19,849 bases of DNA from Bacillota bacterium (GCA_023451115.1 JAEXFV010000023.1:1-19849), one strand, 5' to 3'; counted from the stretch's first letter, positions 1 through 7,896 are shown. Notes: generated by a model from the letters alone, not told the origin. Program-made: numbers and translations.

Positions 1-879
1 GTGTTTAAATTAGTGACGCTTACGGCAGCATTGCGATATTTACCAGGAGTGGAAACCCGGACATTTCATTGCGATGGCCCTCTGGCGTTTGATCCGGAAA
101 CAGGAAGGTATTTAGAAAGCGTGCATATTACGCCGGAACAGGATGAGCAGGCCCAACAGGAGGCAGAGGGAGACAGCGCCGGCCTAAGCGGAAAGTATAG
201 CGTGATCCGAGATTATAACGGGCAGTACCATGGGGAAATTACTTTAAAAGAGGCGTTTCAAAAATCCTGTAACCATGTGTTTGCTCAGCTGGCAATTGAG
301 ATTGGTGCTGACCGCATGGCGCGGGTGGCAAAGGAACTGGGAATAGGAGCCGATTTTCTGTTTAGCGATTTGGTAGCGTATGCCAGCTCTTATGAGAAAT
401 CTTCCACTCAGCTGGAGCTGGGATGGTCGGGGGTAGGGCAATATAAAGATATTGTGACGCCGCTGCATATGTGCATGCTGGCGGGCGCCGTGGGCAATGG
501 AGGGACTATGATGGAGCCCAAACTGCTCAAAGCGGTGATGAAATCCAATGGCACACTCACCAATACGATTAAGAGTGAAAGCTACAAAAAGGTCTTTTCC
601 GAAAGTGAGCTGGCAACCATACGGGAGTATATGGTCGCCACAGTAGAAAGCGGAACCGGGCGTAACGCCAAAGTCTCCGGCTATGATGTGGGCGGGAAAA
701 CCGGTACGGCGGAAGTGTCAGGCAAGGATAAGCCCAACGCTTGGTTCATTGGGTTTGTGGATGACCCAGAACATCCCCTATGTATCAGCGTGGTGTTGGA
801 AAAGGGAGGAAGCGGCGGCAGCAATGCGGCGCCTATCGCGGGGAAGGTTTTGAAAAAGGCCATTGGCTTAGGATACTAG
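1..879 (+). CDS. Class B penicillin-binding protein, 3' portion (5' end outside the window)
   Basis: Transpeptidase domain of a monofunctional class B PBP (PbpA/FtsI-like), which cross-links peptidoglycan outside the membrane. The window opens inside the active-site motif: the first codons read V-F-K-L-V-T, the end of an SxxK box whose serine lies one codon upstream. GTG at base 1 is therefore not a real start. The second motif is SCN (residues 89-91 as numbered from base 1) and the third is KTGTAE (233-238). The C-terminus is complete and ends shortly after the domain. A hairpin terminator follows 22 bp after the stop. The short domain without PASTA repeats suits the small PbpA type that often follows an ftsW/rodA gene, but that neighbour cannot be seen. 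The family is certain; the exact paralogue is not. Confidence 0.93.
   Translation: MFKLVTLTAALRYLPGVETRTFHCDGPLAFDPETGRYLESVHITPEQDEQAQQEAEGDSAGLSGKYSVIRDYNGQYHGEITLKEAFQKSCNHVFAQLAIEIGADRMARVAKELGIGADFLFSDLVAYASSYEKSSTQLELGWSGVGQYKDIVTPLHMCMLAGAVGNGGTMMEPKLLKAVMKSNGTLTNTIKSESYKKVFSESELATIREYMVATVESGTGRNAKVSGYDVGGKTGTAEVSGKDKPNAWFIGFVDDPEHPLCISVVLEKGGSGGSNAAPIAGKVLKKAIGLGY
850..877 (+). promoter_or_regulatory. Possible sigma-A promoter inside the PBP tail
   Basis: TTGAAA (850-855, 5/6 to consensus), 16-bp spacer, GATACT (872-877, 4/6). It would start transcription just before the hairpin at 902-938 and could serve the DUF2953-gerW-dacF-rluB genes, because only 26 bp separate that hairpin from the next start codon. 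Weak evidence; chance match possible. Confidence 0.25.
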
Positions 880-901
880 AAATCGGAATAATCTGGGAAA
901 C

Positions 902-938
902 AAACAGGGCATGCTAGAAAAAGCACGCCCTGTTTTTA
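902..938 (+). terminator. Intrinsic terminator after the PBP gene
   Basis: AAACAGGGC (902-910) pairs exactly with GCCCTGTTT (927-935). The loop can extend the stem with ATGC/GCA, and the descending arm runs into TTTTT. It follows the PBP stop by 22 bp and ends 26 bp before the next start, so it either separates two transcription units or works as a partial terminator within one. Confidence 0.8.
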
Positions 939-964
939 TATGGGCATTTGGGGGAGGAAATTAT

Positions 965-1594
965 ATGCCGGTTTGGCTTTGGCTGTTGCTGGGGGTGATT
1001 GCGGCTATTCTGCTGCTGCTGTGCTGCCCGGTTCGCGTCCGGCTAAACGGGCATGCGGCACTGCCGGCAGGGGGGATGATTACGCTGGAAATAAAGGCGG
1101 TTTTCGGCCTGCTTTTTCAGGATTACCGTTTTTCTCTGCACTTGTTGCGTTCCCCCTATATATCCTTGTTATGGCATAAACGTACCGGAGAGGTTAGAGT
1201 GGTATGGGATCTGGGCCACACCCTGCTGCCAAAGAACAGAACCGGCAGATGGAGCAAGTTGATTTTAAAATCCGTTGGCAGGCATTTGCATTTAAAAAAG
1301 TTTCGGGTTACAGGGCAGGTAGGCATCCGGGAGGATGCATTCTGGACAGCAATGCTAACAGGAGCCATTGGCCAGGCCATCTATGGCTATTTTTTGTATC
1401 TGTTTAACGAGAGACAGCAGCCTGCGGTGGAGGTAGCGCTTTTGCCAAACTATACCACCACATGTTTTAGGTTGAATTTGGAAGGCATAGGGAACTGGAT
1501 ACCGATACAAATTATAAGCGCCGTTTTATTTCGGCGATTACTCCATAAGAAGGGTGAGAAAACAGCATGTCACATCCCATTGAAAACATCATGA
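965..1594 (+). CDS. DUF2953 family membrane-anchored protein
   Basis: 209 residues. The start is ATG 965, because GGGGAGGAAA lies 5-14 bp upstream. An earlier in-frame ATG at 911 sits within the terminator hairpin and was not used. One N-terminal transmembrane helix (about residues 3-21) is followed by a soluble domain with the DUF2953 look (opening PVRVRL, basic region around the middle, hydrophobic C-terminal half). Function is unknown; in Clostridia this family commonly lies directly before gerW/ytfJ, as here. Its last 28 bases overlap the gerW start, so the two are probably co-translated. The linkage suggests a sporulation or envelope role (inference). Confidence 0.8.
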   Translation: MPVWLWLLLGVIAAILLLLCCPVRVRLNGHAALPAGGMITLEIKAVFGLLFQDYRFSLHLLRSPYISLLWHKRTGEVRVVWDLGHTLLPKNRTGRWSKLILKSVGRHLHLKKFRVTGQVGIREDAFWTAMLTGAIGQAIYGYFLYLFNERQQPAVEVALLPNYTTTCFRLNLEGIGNWIPIQIISAVLFRRLLHKKGEKTACHIPLKTS

Positions 1595-2052
1595 AGACCA
1601 CCATGGAACAACTAAAACAAATGGTGGATGTCAACACCATCATCGGAAACCCCGTTATGGCGGGAGGAGATACGGTGATCGTTCCAGTTTCCCGCGTTTG
1701 CCTGGGATTTTTGTCCGGCGGTGGGGAATATGGCCGGCCCGAACCCGTGCGGCGTAGCGGGGAGGAGGCGGCGGGGGAAGAACAGCGCCATCCTTTTGCC
1801 GGCACCAGTGTGGCCGGCTTGAATTTAACCCCTATGGCCTTTTTAGCCATCAATCAGGGGAATGTTAAGGTGCTGCCGGCCCATTATAACTGTACGCTGG
1901 ATCGGATTATTGAAATGGTCCCCCAGTCTATTCAGGAAGTGGAACGCATTGTAAAGGATGCCTGCGGCCAGAAAAAGCAGGGGCAGCAGGGGCAGCAGGG
2001 ACAGCAGGGACAGCAAACCGGCAATACAACGCAAAACGACGAAATGCAGTGA
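1567..2052 (+). CDS. ytfJ: GerW family sporulation protein (YtfJ)
   Basis: 161 residues. Starts at ATG 1567 with AGAAGGGTGAG just upstream, inside the end of the DUF2953 gene. It has the YtfJ/GerW layout: N-terminal HPIENIMKTTMEQLK helix, a strand pair with G-N-P and D-T-V-I-V-P-V-S-R-V, a glycine-rich GFLSGGGEYG turn, then G-L-N-L-T-P-M-A-F-L. In Bacillus subtilis the homologue is a forespore-expressed protein affecting germination; that role is taken from the family. The middle segment (about 57-79) is charged and variable. The tail (137-150) is a low-complexity Gly-Gln-Gln repeat encoded by four 9-bp repeats. The gene is 28 bp before dacF, in the order usual for spore-formers. Confidence 0.9.
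   Translation: MSHPIENIMKTTMEQLKQMVDVNTIIGNPVMAGGDTVIVPVSRVCLGFLSGGGEYGRPEPVRRSGEEAAGEEQRHPFAGTSVAGLNLTPMAFLAINQGNVKVLPAHYNCTLDRIIEMVPQSIQEVERIVKDACGQKKQGQQGQQGQQGQQTGNTTQNDEMQ
1981..2016 (+). repeat. Four 9-bp tandem repeats in the ytfJ tail
   Basis: Four consecutive 9-bp units (GGGCAGCAG, GGGCAGCAG, GGACAGCAG, GGACAGCAA) encode Gly-Gln-Gln four times. The unit is a multiple of three, so slippage changes tail length without breaking the frame. Likely variable in length between strains. Confidence 0.9.
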
Positions 2053-2080
2053 AACGTGCCTTTTGAGCAGGAGGTATGCC

Positions 2081-3214
2081 ATGAGAAAAATGGCGGCGCG
2101 TGTGTTGGCCCTTTGCACAGGGGCAATGCTATGCTTTACGCCCGTTTCATCCAGGGCAGAGGGCCTGCCGGCGGGTCCAACGACCAGCGCGGCAGGCGCT
2201 GTGCTGATGGATGTGGATACTACGCGGGTACTGGCGGCCAGCAATGCCCATCAGAAGCTGCCTATGGCCAGCACGACCAAAGTGATGACCGCATTGCTGG
2301 CGGTAGAGCATGGCGATCTGGACAGGCTGGTGACAGTGCCAGAGGAAGCATATGGCATAGAAGGTTCCAGCATGTATTTAAACAACGGAGAAAAGCTTTC
2401 CCTGCGGGATCTGGTATATGGGCTGATGCTGGTTTCCGGCAATGATGCGGCAGTGACCATTGCAAAACACGTTGGTGGATCCGTAGAGGGGTTTATCCGC
2501 ATGATGAACAGCCGTGCCCGGGAGCTAGGGTGTGCAAACACCAACTTTGTAACACCCAATGGCCTCCCGGATCCGGATCATTACACCACGGCATACGATT
2601 TGGGGCTCATTTCCGCTGCCGCAATGAAAAACAAGGATTTTAGGGAAATAGTGGCAGCGCAGTACCATCAGACAACCACCGGAGATATCAAACGCACATT
2701 GAAAAACAAAAATAAAATTCTCTGGCAGTATGAAGGCGGAAATGGCGTCAAAACAGGGTTTACCAAGTCGGCAGGGCGTTGCCTGGTATTTTCAGCCCAA
2801 CGTGACGGGCATACCATCGTTGGCGTAGTCCTCAACGCGCCGGATATGTGGAATGACGCCATATCCTACCTCGATAGTGGATTTTCCAGCTATGAATGGA
2901 AAGAAATGGTGCAATCCGGAGAAACAATACAAGAAGTCCAAGTGCTGCATGGCATGAAAAACAGCTTTTCTGCAGTGGCAAAAAGGGCTATACTGTTACC
3001 TGTAGCCATAAAGGAAGGGCAACAGCCTCAGCTGCGGGTACAATGTATCCAGCAGATGGAAGCGCCGGTTCTTGCGGGACAGGCGGTGGGCACATTGGAG
3101 GCCTGGTTGGATGGACGGATGCTGGCATCTACCCCCCTTGTGGCGCAGGAAACGGTATTAAGAAAAGAATATCCCTACTATGTGTGGCAATTGATTCAGC
3201 AATGGACGGCCTAG
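2081..3214 (+). CDS. dacF: D-alanyl-D-alanine carboxypeptidase, DacF/PBP5 type
   Basis: 377 residues. ATG 2081 is chosen because GAGCAGGAGG lies about 6 bp upstream and it opens a signal peptide (MRKMAARVLALC... with a cleavable SRA-E site near residue 25). The frame stays open further upstream through the ytfJ tail, but that is read-through. Peptidase S11 domain with all three active-site boxes: SxxK as STTK (64-67), SGN (119-121), KTG (224-226). A C-terminal beta-rich domain (about 275 onward) ends in an aromatic, Trp-containing amphipathic segment typical of membrane attachment. It removes the terminal D-Ala of peptidoglycan stem peptides; DacF enzymes act during spore cortex formation. 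Lies 28 bp after ytfJ and 27 bp before the rRNA-modification gene. Confidence 0.93.
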   Translation: MRKMAARVLALCTGAMLCFTPVSSRAEGLPAGPTTSAAGAVLMDVDTTRVLAASNAHQKLPMASTTKVMTALLAVEHGDLDRLVTVPEEAYGIEGSSMYLNNGEKLSLRDLVYGLMLVSGNDAAVTIAKHVGGSVEGFIRMMNSRARELGCANTNFVTPNGLPDPDHYTTAYDLGLISAAAMKNKDFREIVAAQYHQTTTGDIKRTLKNKNKILWQYEGGNGVKTGFTKSAGRCLVFSAQRDGHTIVGVVLNAPDMWNDAISYLDSGFSSYEWKEMVQSGETIQEVQVLHGMKNSFSAVAKRAILLPVAIKEGQQPQLRVQCIQQMEAPVLAGQAVGTLEAWLDGRMLASTPLVAQETVLRKEYPYYVWQLIQQWTA

Positions 3215-3241
3215 CGTGGTGGGGAAGGTTGGGGGAAAACC

Positions 3242-3970
3242 ATGCGGTTGCAAAAATACCTGGCGGAGGCGGGCTATGGCTCCAGACGCAGTTGCGAGGC
3301 CTTGATAGAAGCGGGGCGAGTTGAAGTGAATGGGGAAACCGCCAAGTTGGGATGCGTTATTGACGAGCATACGGATGTGGTGGCTTTGGATGGCCAACGG
3401 ATAAAGGCTGTACAGGGCAGGATGATTATCCTGTTTAACAAGCCCAGAGGGGTGGTTTGCACCAGCGATGACCCGCAGGGCAGGAAAACCGTGCAGGATT
3501 TTTTTCGGGAGCTCCCCGTACGCCTGTACAATGTCGGCAGGTTAGACGTGAACTCGGAAGGACTGCTGATTATGACCAATGATGGAGAACTGGCTTACCG
3601 CATGACCCATCCAAAGTTTAAGCAGCCGAAAACCTATTATGCGGTTTGCGATGGCACGCTGACCCAGCAGGAGGCGGCCTGTTTGCGAAAAGGAGTAGAG
3701 TTAGAGGATGGATTGACTGCACCGGCAAAGGTGGAGCGCATCCGGCCTACCCGTACCGGCGGAACTTGTTTTTCCATTACCATCCGGGAAGGGCGTAACC
3801 GCCAGATCAGGCGCATGTTGGCTGCAGTGGGGCATAAAACACTGCTGTTGCGCCGGGAACAAATCGGGCCGTTGCTGCTGGGGAGCATAGCGCCCGGGGA
3901 ATGGCGGTACGTAACCCAGGAAGAATTGGCTGCTCTGGAAGAATTGAAATTGGTAGATGATAAGCAATAA
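3242..3970 (+). CDS. rluB: rRNA pseudouridine synthase, RluB/RsuA family
   Basis: 242 residues. ATG start with a G-rich site (GAAGGTTGGGGG) upstream. N-terminal S4 RNA-binding domain (about 2-60: RLQKYLAEAGYGSRR, then RVEVNG) followed by the catalytic domain with GRLDVNSEGLLIMTNDG, in which D102 is the expected catalytic Asp. The REGRNRQIRRM motif near residue 180 is also typical. Converts uridine to pseudouridine in rRNA; RluB acts on 23S and RsuA on 16S, and gene order (after ytfJ-dacF) favours the RluB type. Last gene of the block, with a strong terminator 32 bp after its stop. Confidence 0.92.
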   Translation: MRLQKYLAEAGYGSRRSCEALIEAGRVEVNGETAKLGCVIDEHTDVVALDGQRIKAVQGRMIILFNKPRGVVCTSDDPQGRKTVQDFFRELPVRLYNVGRLDVNSEGLLIMTNDGELAYRMTHPKFKQPKTYYAVCDGTLTQQEAACLRKGVELEDGLTAPAKVERIRPTRTGGTCFSITIREGRNRQIRRMLAAVGHKTLLLRREQIGPLLLGSIAPGEWRYVTQEELAALEELKLVDDKQ

Positions 3971-4001
3971 TTATAACAAGAAATGTGCATATAGGAAAAA
4001 T

Positions 4002-4038
4002 AACGGGCTGGTTCTGATACAACCGGCCCGTTTTTGTT
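4002..4038 (+). terminator. Intrinsic terminator after rluB
   Basis: ACGGGC-T-GGTT pairs with AACC-G-GCCCGT around a CTGATAC loop, followed by TTTTTGTT. Ends the envelope/spore block. Confidence 0.88.
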
Positions 4039-4131
4039 AAAAAATTAGCTTGCTATGTATCATAACAAAGTGTAAAATGATTATTAATAAAATGCGGGCA
4101 AATGCGACATGGCCACGTAGGTATTGCAAAA

Positions 4132-4140
4132 TGATATAAT
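4132..4140 (+). promoter_or_regulatory. Extended -10 promoter of the oxaloacetate decarboxylase operon
   Basis: TGATATAAT: a perfect TATAAT (4135-4140) preceded by the TGn extension. No good -35 is seen at 16-18 bp, as is common for extended -10 promoters. It lies about 60 bp upstream of the first gene, in an AT-rich stretch (4039-4187) that otherwise holds no gene. Confidence 0.65.
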
Positions 4141-4199
4141 ACTATCTATATATCCATTTGCCACATATAATTATTTTTTATGAGTTGGAGGTGAACAAA

Positions 4200-4613
4200 T
4201 TGGACGGAGCACAGATGAATGGTTGGTTTGTAATGCTATTGGGCATGGGAACGGTCTTTGTAGGCCTGATCTGCTTGATTTACATCACGAAGCTTATGAG
4301 TCTTGTATGTAAGTCCGGCAAAGGGGCCAAGGCGGAAGCTGCTGCAGCACCTGCGCCACAGGCTGCTCCTCCGGTAGCGAGCGCTGCGCCTGCGGCAATC
4401 CCAAACCGGGCACAGTTTGTGGCCGCAATATCGGCGGCAATTGCAATGGAAATGGGCACCGAGCCCCAGGGGCTCCGCATTCATTCCATTCGCCCGGCAG
4501 GTAGCCCACAAAGCGACCGGGGCCAGTTTGTGGCGGCGGTATCTGCTGCGATCGCTACACAAATGGGAACGGATGTTTCGGGTTTGCGGATCCATTCTAT
4601 CCAGCCCAGATAA
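4200..4613 (+). CDS. oadG: Sodium-pump decarboxylase gamma subunit (OadG-like) with duplicated tail motif
   Basis: 137 residues from TTG 4200, chosen because GGAGGTG (4187-4193) lies 6 bp upstream. One transmembrane helix (about 9-29), then an Ala/Pro-rich linker (44-68), as in OadG/MmdD subunits that hold the decarboxylase complex together at the membrane. The C-terminal motif, normally present once, occurs twice: residues 72-99 and 109-136, 28 residues each, 21 identical, both centred on FVAA(I/V)SAAIA and ending GLRIHSI(R/Q)P. In characterised enzymes the OadG tail binds the alpha subunit, so the duplication may change stoichiometry or affinity (inference). First gene of the operon, 56 bp before the biotin carrier. 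Confidence 0.85.
   Translation: MDGAQMNGWFVMLLGMGTVFVGLICLIYITKLMSLVCKSGKGAKAEAAAAPAPQAAPPVASAAPAAIPNRAQFVAAISAAIAMEMGTEPQGLRIHSIRPAGSPQSDRGQFVAAVSAAIATQMGTDVSGLRIHSIQPR
4413..4607 (+). repeat. Tandem duplicated 28-residue motif within oadG
   Basis: Copy 1 is 4413-4496 and copy 2 is 4524-4607. The proteins match at 21 of 28 positions while the DNA has diverged mostly at third positions, so the duplication is old and under protein-level selection. The copies are separated by a 9-residue linker. Confidence 0.85.
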
Positions 4614-4669
4614 AACTCAGGTAATTTTTAAAATACATTTGGTGAAAGATCAATAGAGGAGGCAAATCT

Positions 4670-5050
4670 ATGCGTAAGTTTCTGGTAAATGTAAATGGCG
4701 CTTCTTATGAAGTGATGGTGGAAGAGATTAACGGCGCTGCCGCTCCTGTTGCAGCCCCTGCTCCGGTTGCCGCTGCGCCTGCTGCCGCGCCGGTTGCTGC
4801 TGCTCCGGCCGCTGCGCCTGTTGCCGCTGCCGCTGGGCAGGAGAGCGTAGAAAGCCCTATGCCGGGCAACATCCTGGCCATTAACGTAAAAGCCGGCGAT
4901 GCTGTGAAAAAAGGCGCGGTGCTGATGATCCTGGAAGCGATGAAGATGGAAAACGAAATCATGGCTCCACGGGATGGCGTTGTGGCGGCGGTAAACGTAC
5001 AGAAGGGCGCTACTGTCAATACAGGAGATGTTCTCTGCGTGATCGGCTAA
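4670..5050 (+). CDS. Biotin carboxyl carrier protein of the decarboxylase
   Basis: 126 residues; ATG 4670 preceded by AGAGGAGG. A short N-terminal strand region (1-21) and an Ala/Pro/Val linker (23-55) lead to a biotinyl-lipoyl domain (about 58-126) with the biotinylation motif EAMKM, the target lysine being K92. The SPMPGNI opening and the GD-V--G hairpins are also family hallmarks. It carries CO2 as carboxybiotin from the alpha subunit to the membrane beta subunit. It supplies the biotin domain that the alpha subunit lacks. An acetyl-CoA carboxylase role is unlikely, because no biotin carboxylase gene is near and the flanking genes are decarboxylase subunits. Confidence 0.93.
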   Translation: MRKFLVNVNGASYEVMVEEINGAAAPVAAPAPVAAAPAAAPVAAAPAAAPVAAAAGQESVESPMPGNILAINVKAGDAVKKGAVLMILEAMKMENEIMAPRDGVVAAVNVQKGATVNTGDVLCVIG

Positions 5051-5083
5051 TGTTGCATCAAACAAAGAAGGGTGGATGATGCA

Positions 5084-6247
5084 ATGCAAGCGATTTTAGA
5101 TTTTCTCGCCAGCACGGGGTTTGCACAAATTGCAAATGATTGGCGGGTTTTAGTAATGCTGCTGGTTGCCTGCGTATTGTTATACCTGGCAATCGTAAAG
5201 AAATTTGAGCCCTTGCTGCTCTTACCCATTGCTTTTGGCATGTTGCTGACCAACCTGCCTGGAGCGGGGCTTTATCATGGTGAGTTGTTTGCCGGCGGCC
5301 ATGTGCATTGGGAGGTTTTTGACCAGACGGCGGGATTGATCGACTATCTTTACTTAGGCGTAAAGCTGGGAATTTATCCCTCGTTGATCTTCATGGGCGT
5401 GGGCGCAATGACGGACTTCGGTCCTTTGATTGCCAACCCCAAGAGCCTGCTTCTGGGTGCAGCTGCCCAGTTTGGCATTTTTGTGGCGTTCCTGGGCGCA
5501 TTGGCATTGGGGTTTGATGCGAATGCTGCGGCCTCCATCGGCATTATTGGCGGCGCTGACGGCCCTACGGCCATTTATGTAACGACCCAGCTCAAGCCGG
5601 AGTTGTTAGGCCCTATTGCGGTGGCGGCATACTCGTATATGGCATTGGTGCCTGTCATACAGCCCCCTATTATGAAGCTGATGACAACCAAGAAAGAGCG
5701 GCAGATCGTCATGGAACAGTTGCGTCCCGTATCCCATACGGAGAAAGTGATATTCCCCATCGTGGTTACGGTGTTCGTTTCCCTGTTGTTGCCCTCCGCT
5801 GCGCCGTTGATCGGCTTCTTAATGCTGGGCAACCTGTTCCGGGAGAGTGGCGTAACAGAGCGTTTGTCCAAGACTGCTCAGAACGAATTGATCAATATCG
5901 TTACCATTTTCTTGGGCGTGTCGGTAGGCGCTACCGCTACTGCAGAGGCATTCCTGAATTGGGATACCATTAAAATCCTCATTATGGGTGTTGCTGCCTT
6001 TGCCTTTGGCACATTTGGCGGTTTGCTGCTGGCCAAGATTATGAATTTGTTTACCAAGAAGAAGATCAATCCGTTGATTGGTTCTGCGGGCGTATCCGCT
6101 GTTCCTATGGCGGCTCGTGTTTCTCAGGTGGTAGGCCAGAAAGAAAATCCCAGGAATTTCTTGCTGATGCATGCCATGGGCCCCAATGTGGCGGGCGTTA
6201 TCGGCTCCGCTATTGCTGCGGGTGTATTTCTGTCCCTGTTTAAGTAA
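5084..6247 (+). CDS. oadB: Oxaloacetate decarboxylase beta subunit (Na+-translocating membrane subunit)
   Basis: 387 residues from ATG 5084, chosen because AAGGGTGG sits 8 bp upstream; the in-frame GTG at 5072 would overlap that site. Polytopic membrane protein that decarboxylates carboxybiotin and exports Na+. The conserved GGADGPTAIYVT segment contains the intramembrane Asp (residue 159 in this numbering) used for Na+ and proton binding. AYSYMALVP supplies the conserved Tyr, and the C-terminal N-x2-G-x3-S motif (NVAGVIGS) is present. Length is near the short, non-proteobacterial OadB/MmdB type. Lies 33 bp after the biotin carrier and 41 bp before the alpha subunit. Confidence 0.94.
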   Translation: MQAILDFLASTGFAQIANDWRVLVMLLVACVLLYLAIVKKFEPLLLLPIAFGMLLTNLPGAGLYHGELFAGGHVHWEVFDQTAGLIDYLYLGVKLGIYPSLIFMGVGAMTDFGPLIANPKSLLLGAAAQFGIFVAFLGALALGFDANAAASIGIIGGADGPTAIYVTTQLKPELLGPIAVAAYSYMALVPVIQPPIMKLMTTKKERQIVMEQLRPVSHTEKVIFPIVVTVFVSLLLPSAAPLIGFLMLGNLFRESGVTERLSKTAQNELINIVTIFLGVSVGATATAEAFLNWDTIKILIMGVAAFAFGTFGGLLLAKIMNLFTKKKINPLIGSAGVSAVPMAARVSQVVGQKENPRNFLLMHAMGPNVAGVIGSAIAAGVFLSLFK

Positions 6248-6288
6248 ACTAAACCATTAACCAAACTTCCATGAAAGGAGGAATTACA

Positions 6289-7743
6289 TTGGCACATAAA
6301 TTAATGATCACCGATACCATTTTGCGCGATGCGCACCAGTCCCAAGCTGCAACGCGTATGCGTGTTGAGGATATGCTGCCTGCTTGCGAAATCCTGGACA
6401 GCATTGGATACTGGTCTTTGGAGTGCTGGGGTGGCGCAACCTTTGATAGCTGCCTGCGTTTCCTCAATGAGGATCCCTGGGAGAGGCTGAGAAAGTTAAA
6501 AAAAGCCCTGCCCAATACCAAGCTGCAAATGTTGTTCCGTGGCCAGAATATTTTAGGCTACAAGCATTATGCTGACGATGTCGTGGAACAGTTTTGCCGT
6601 AAGGCCATTGAAAACGGTATTGATGTAATCCGCATTTTTGATGCTTTGAACGATACCCGCAACCTGGAGGCCGCAATTAAGTACACCAAAAAGTACGGCG
6701 GCATCTGCGAGCCCGCCATCAGCTATACCATTAGCCCCGTGCACAACGAGGATTATTTTGTAAAGCTGGCGAAAGAGCTGGTTCAGATGGGAGCGGACGT
6801 GATCTGCATTAAGGACATGGCAAACCTGCTGTTGCCCTATGAGGCCTATTCCCTCATCAAACGGCTGAAACAGGAGGTTAACGTCCCCATCCATCTCCAC
6901 ACCCATAACACCACTGGCACTGGCGATATGACCTACTTAAAGGCAATGGAAGCCGGCGTGGATATCGTGGATTGCGCCCTGTCTCCGCTGGGCAATGGCA
7001 CGGCGCAGCCTGCAACCGAGTCTCTGGTGGCTACGCTGAAAGGCACGGAGTATGATACCGGGCTTGACCTGATGAAGCTCTCTGAAGCGGCTAAGCATTT
7101 CCGCAAGGTGGCGGAACGCCTTACCAAAGAAGGATTTTTGGATCCCAAGGTGCTCAAGGTGGATACCAACACTTTGCTTTACCAGGTACCCGGCGGCATG
7201 CTGTCCAACCTGATTTCTCAGCTGAAGCAGGCCAATGCAGAGGACAAATATTATCAAGTGTTGGAAGAGGTTCCGCGGGTAAGGGAAGACTTTGGGTACC
7301 CGCCCCTGGTTACGCCTACCAGCCAGATTGTAGGCTCCCAGGCTGTGCTTAACGTGCTTTCCGGCGAACGCTATAAGATGTTTACCAAGGAGTCCAAAGC
7401 ACTGCTCCACGGCGAGTATGGCGCTTTGCCCGGCAAGGTAAACGAGGATGTGCGTAAGAAGGCCATTGGCGATGAGAAAGTGATTACCTGCCGCCCAGCT
7501 GACTTGCTCTCTCCTGAACTGGATAAATACCGGGAGGAAATCAAGGACATGATGGAGCAGGAAGAGGATGTGCTCAGTTACGCCTTGTTCCCCCAGGTAG
7601 CAATGAAATTCTTTGAGGCCCGTAAGGCAGCAAAAGAGCCGGTTGCCGCCAGTGCGCCTGCCTCTGTTGCAGCTGCTCCAGCGCCTAAAGCGGCTAATAC
7701 AGATGGCGTTACTACATTATATGTAGAGGATCTTTCCATCTAA
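6289..7743 (+). CDS. oadA: Oxaloacetate decarboxylase alpha subunit (carboxyltransferase), lacking its own biotin domain
   Basis: 484 residues from TTG 6289, preceded by AAAGGAGG at an 8-bp spacing; an in-frame ATG at 6271 would leave no ribosome site. HMG-lyase-like TIM barrel with metal-site residues D14 (TILRDAHQS), K175 (CIKDMANL) and the HLHTH pair (H204/H206), followed by the conserved PYC/OADA domain (about 300-455). It moves CO2 from oxaloacetate to biotin. The protein ends in an Ala/Pro linker (450-475) and an 11-residue tail with no MKM motif, so the biotinyl domain is supplied in trans by the carrier encoded upstream. The same architecture is called PycB in some annotations; the adjoining beta and gamma genes make decarboxylase the better call. 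Confidence 0.93.
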   Translation: MAHKLMITDTILRDAHQSQAATRMRVEDMLPACEILDSIGYWSLECWGGATFDSCLRFLNEDPWERLRKLKKALPNTKLQMLFRGQNILGYKHYADDVVEQFCRKAIENGIDVIRIFDALNDTRNLEAAIKYTKKYGGICEPAISYTISPVHNEDYFVKLAKELVQMGADVICIKDMANLLLPYEAYSLIKRLKQEVNVPIHLHTHNTTGTGDMTYLKAMEAGVDIVDCALSPLGNGTAQPATESLVATLKGTEYDTGLDLMKLSEAAKHFRKVAERLTKEGFLDPKVLKVDTNTLLYQVPGGMLSNLISQLKQANAEDKYYQVLEEVPRVREDFGYPPLVTPTSQIVGSQAVLNVLSGERYKMFTKESKALLHGEYGALPGKVNEDVRKKAIGDEKVITCRPADLLSPELDKYREEIKDMMEQEEDVLSYALFPQVAMKFFEARKAAKEPVAASAPASVAAAPAPKAANTDGVTTLYVEDLSI

Positions 7744-7761
7744 TTCCATGGATTTGCCAGC

Positions 7762-7797
7762 ATCAAGGCGGAGAATTTAGCTCCGCCTTGATTTTAT
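7762..7797 (+). terminator. Intrinsic terminator after oadA
   Basis: ATCAAGGCGGAG (7762-7773) pairs perfectly with CTCCGCCTTGAT (7781-7792) around a 7-base loop, followed by TTTTATCTTT. Ends the decarboxylase operon. Confidence 0.9.
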
Positions 7798-7896
7798 CTT
7801 TGAGGGATTGGGAAAAAATTATGAAGATTTCCGTAAAAAGGACCTAAGGTTTGCGTAAACTGATAAAATGCAGTAGCCCTTTCAGAGGGAATGCGC

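Noticed and set aside
911..964. Earlier in-frame ATG for the DUF2953 protein
   Set aside because: It lies in the terminator loop and has no ribosome site; ATG 965 has a strong one and begins a membrane helix.
1958..2080. Upstream extension of the dacF frame (41 extra residues) through the ytfJ tail
   Set aside because: It is the alternate reading of the GQQ repeats; a clear ribosome site and signal peptide begin at 2081.
1843..2244. Long minus-strand frame opposite ytfJ/dacF
   Set aside because: Antisense shadow of the repeats and dacF; low-complexity Leu/Cys runs, no ribosome site.
4236..4595. Long minus-strand frames opposite oadG and the biotin carrier
   Set aside because: Caused by GC-rich Ala/Pro codons; the plus-strand genes are unmistakable.
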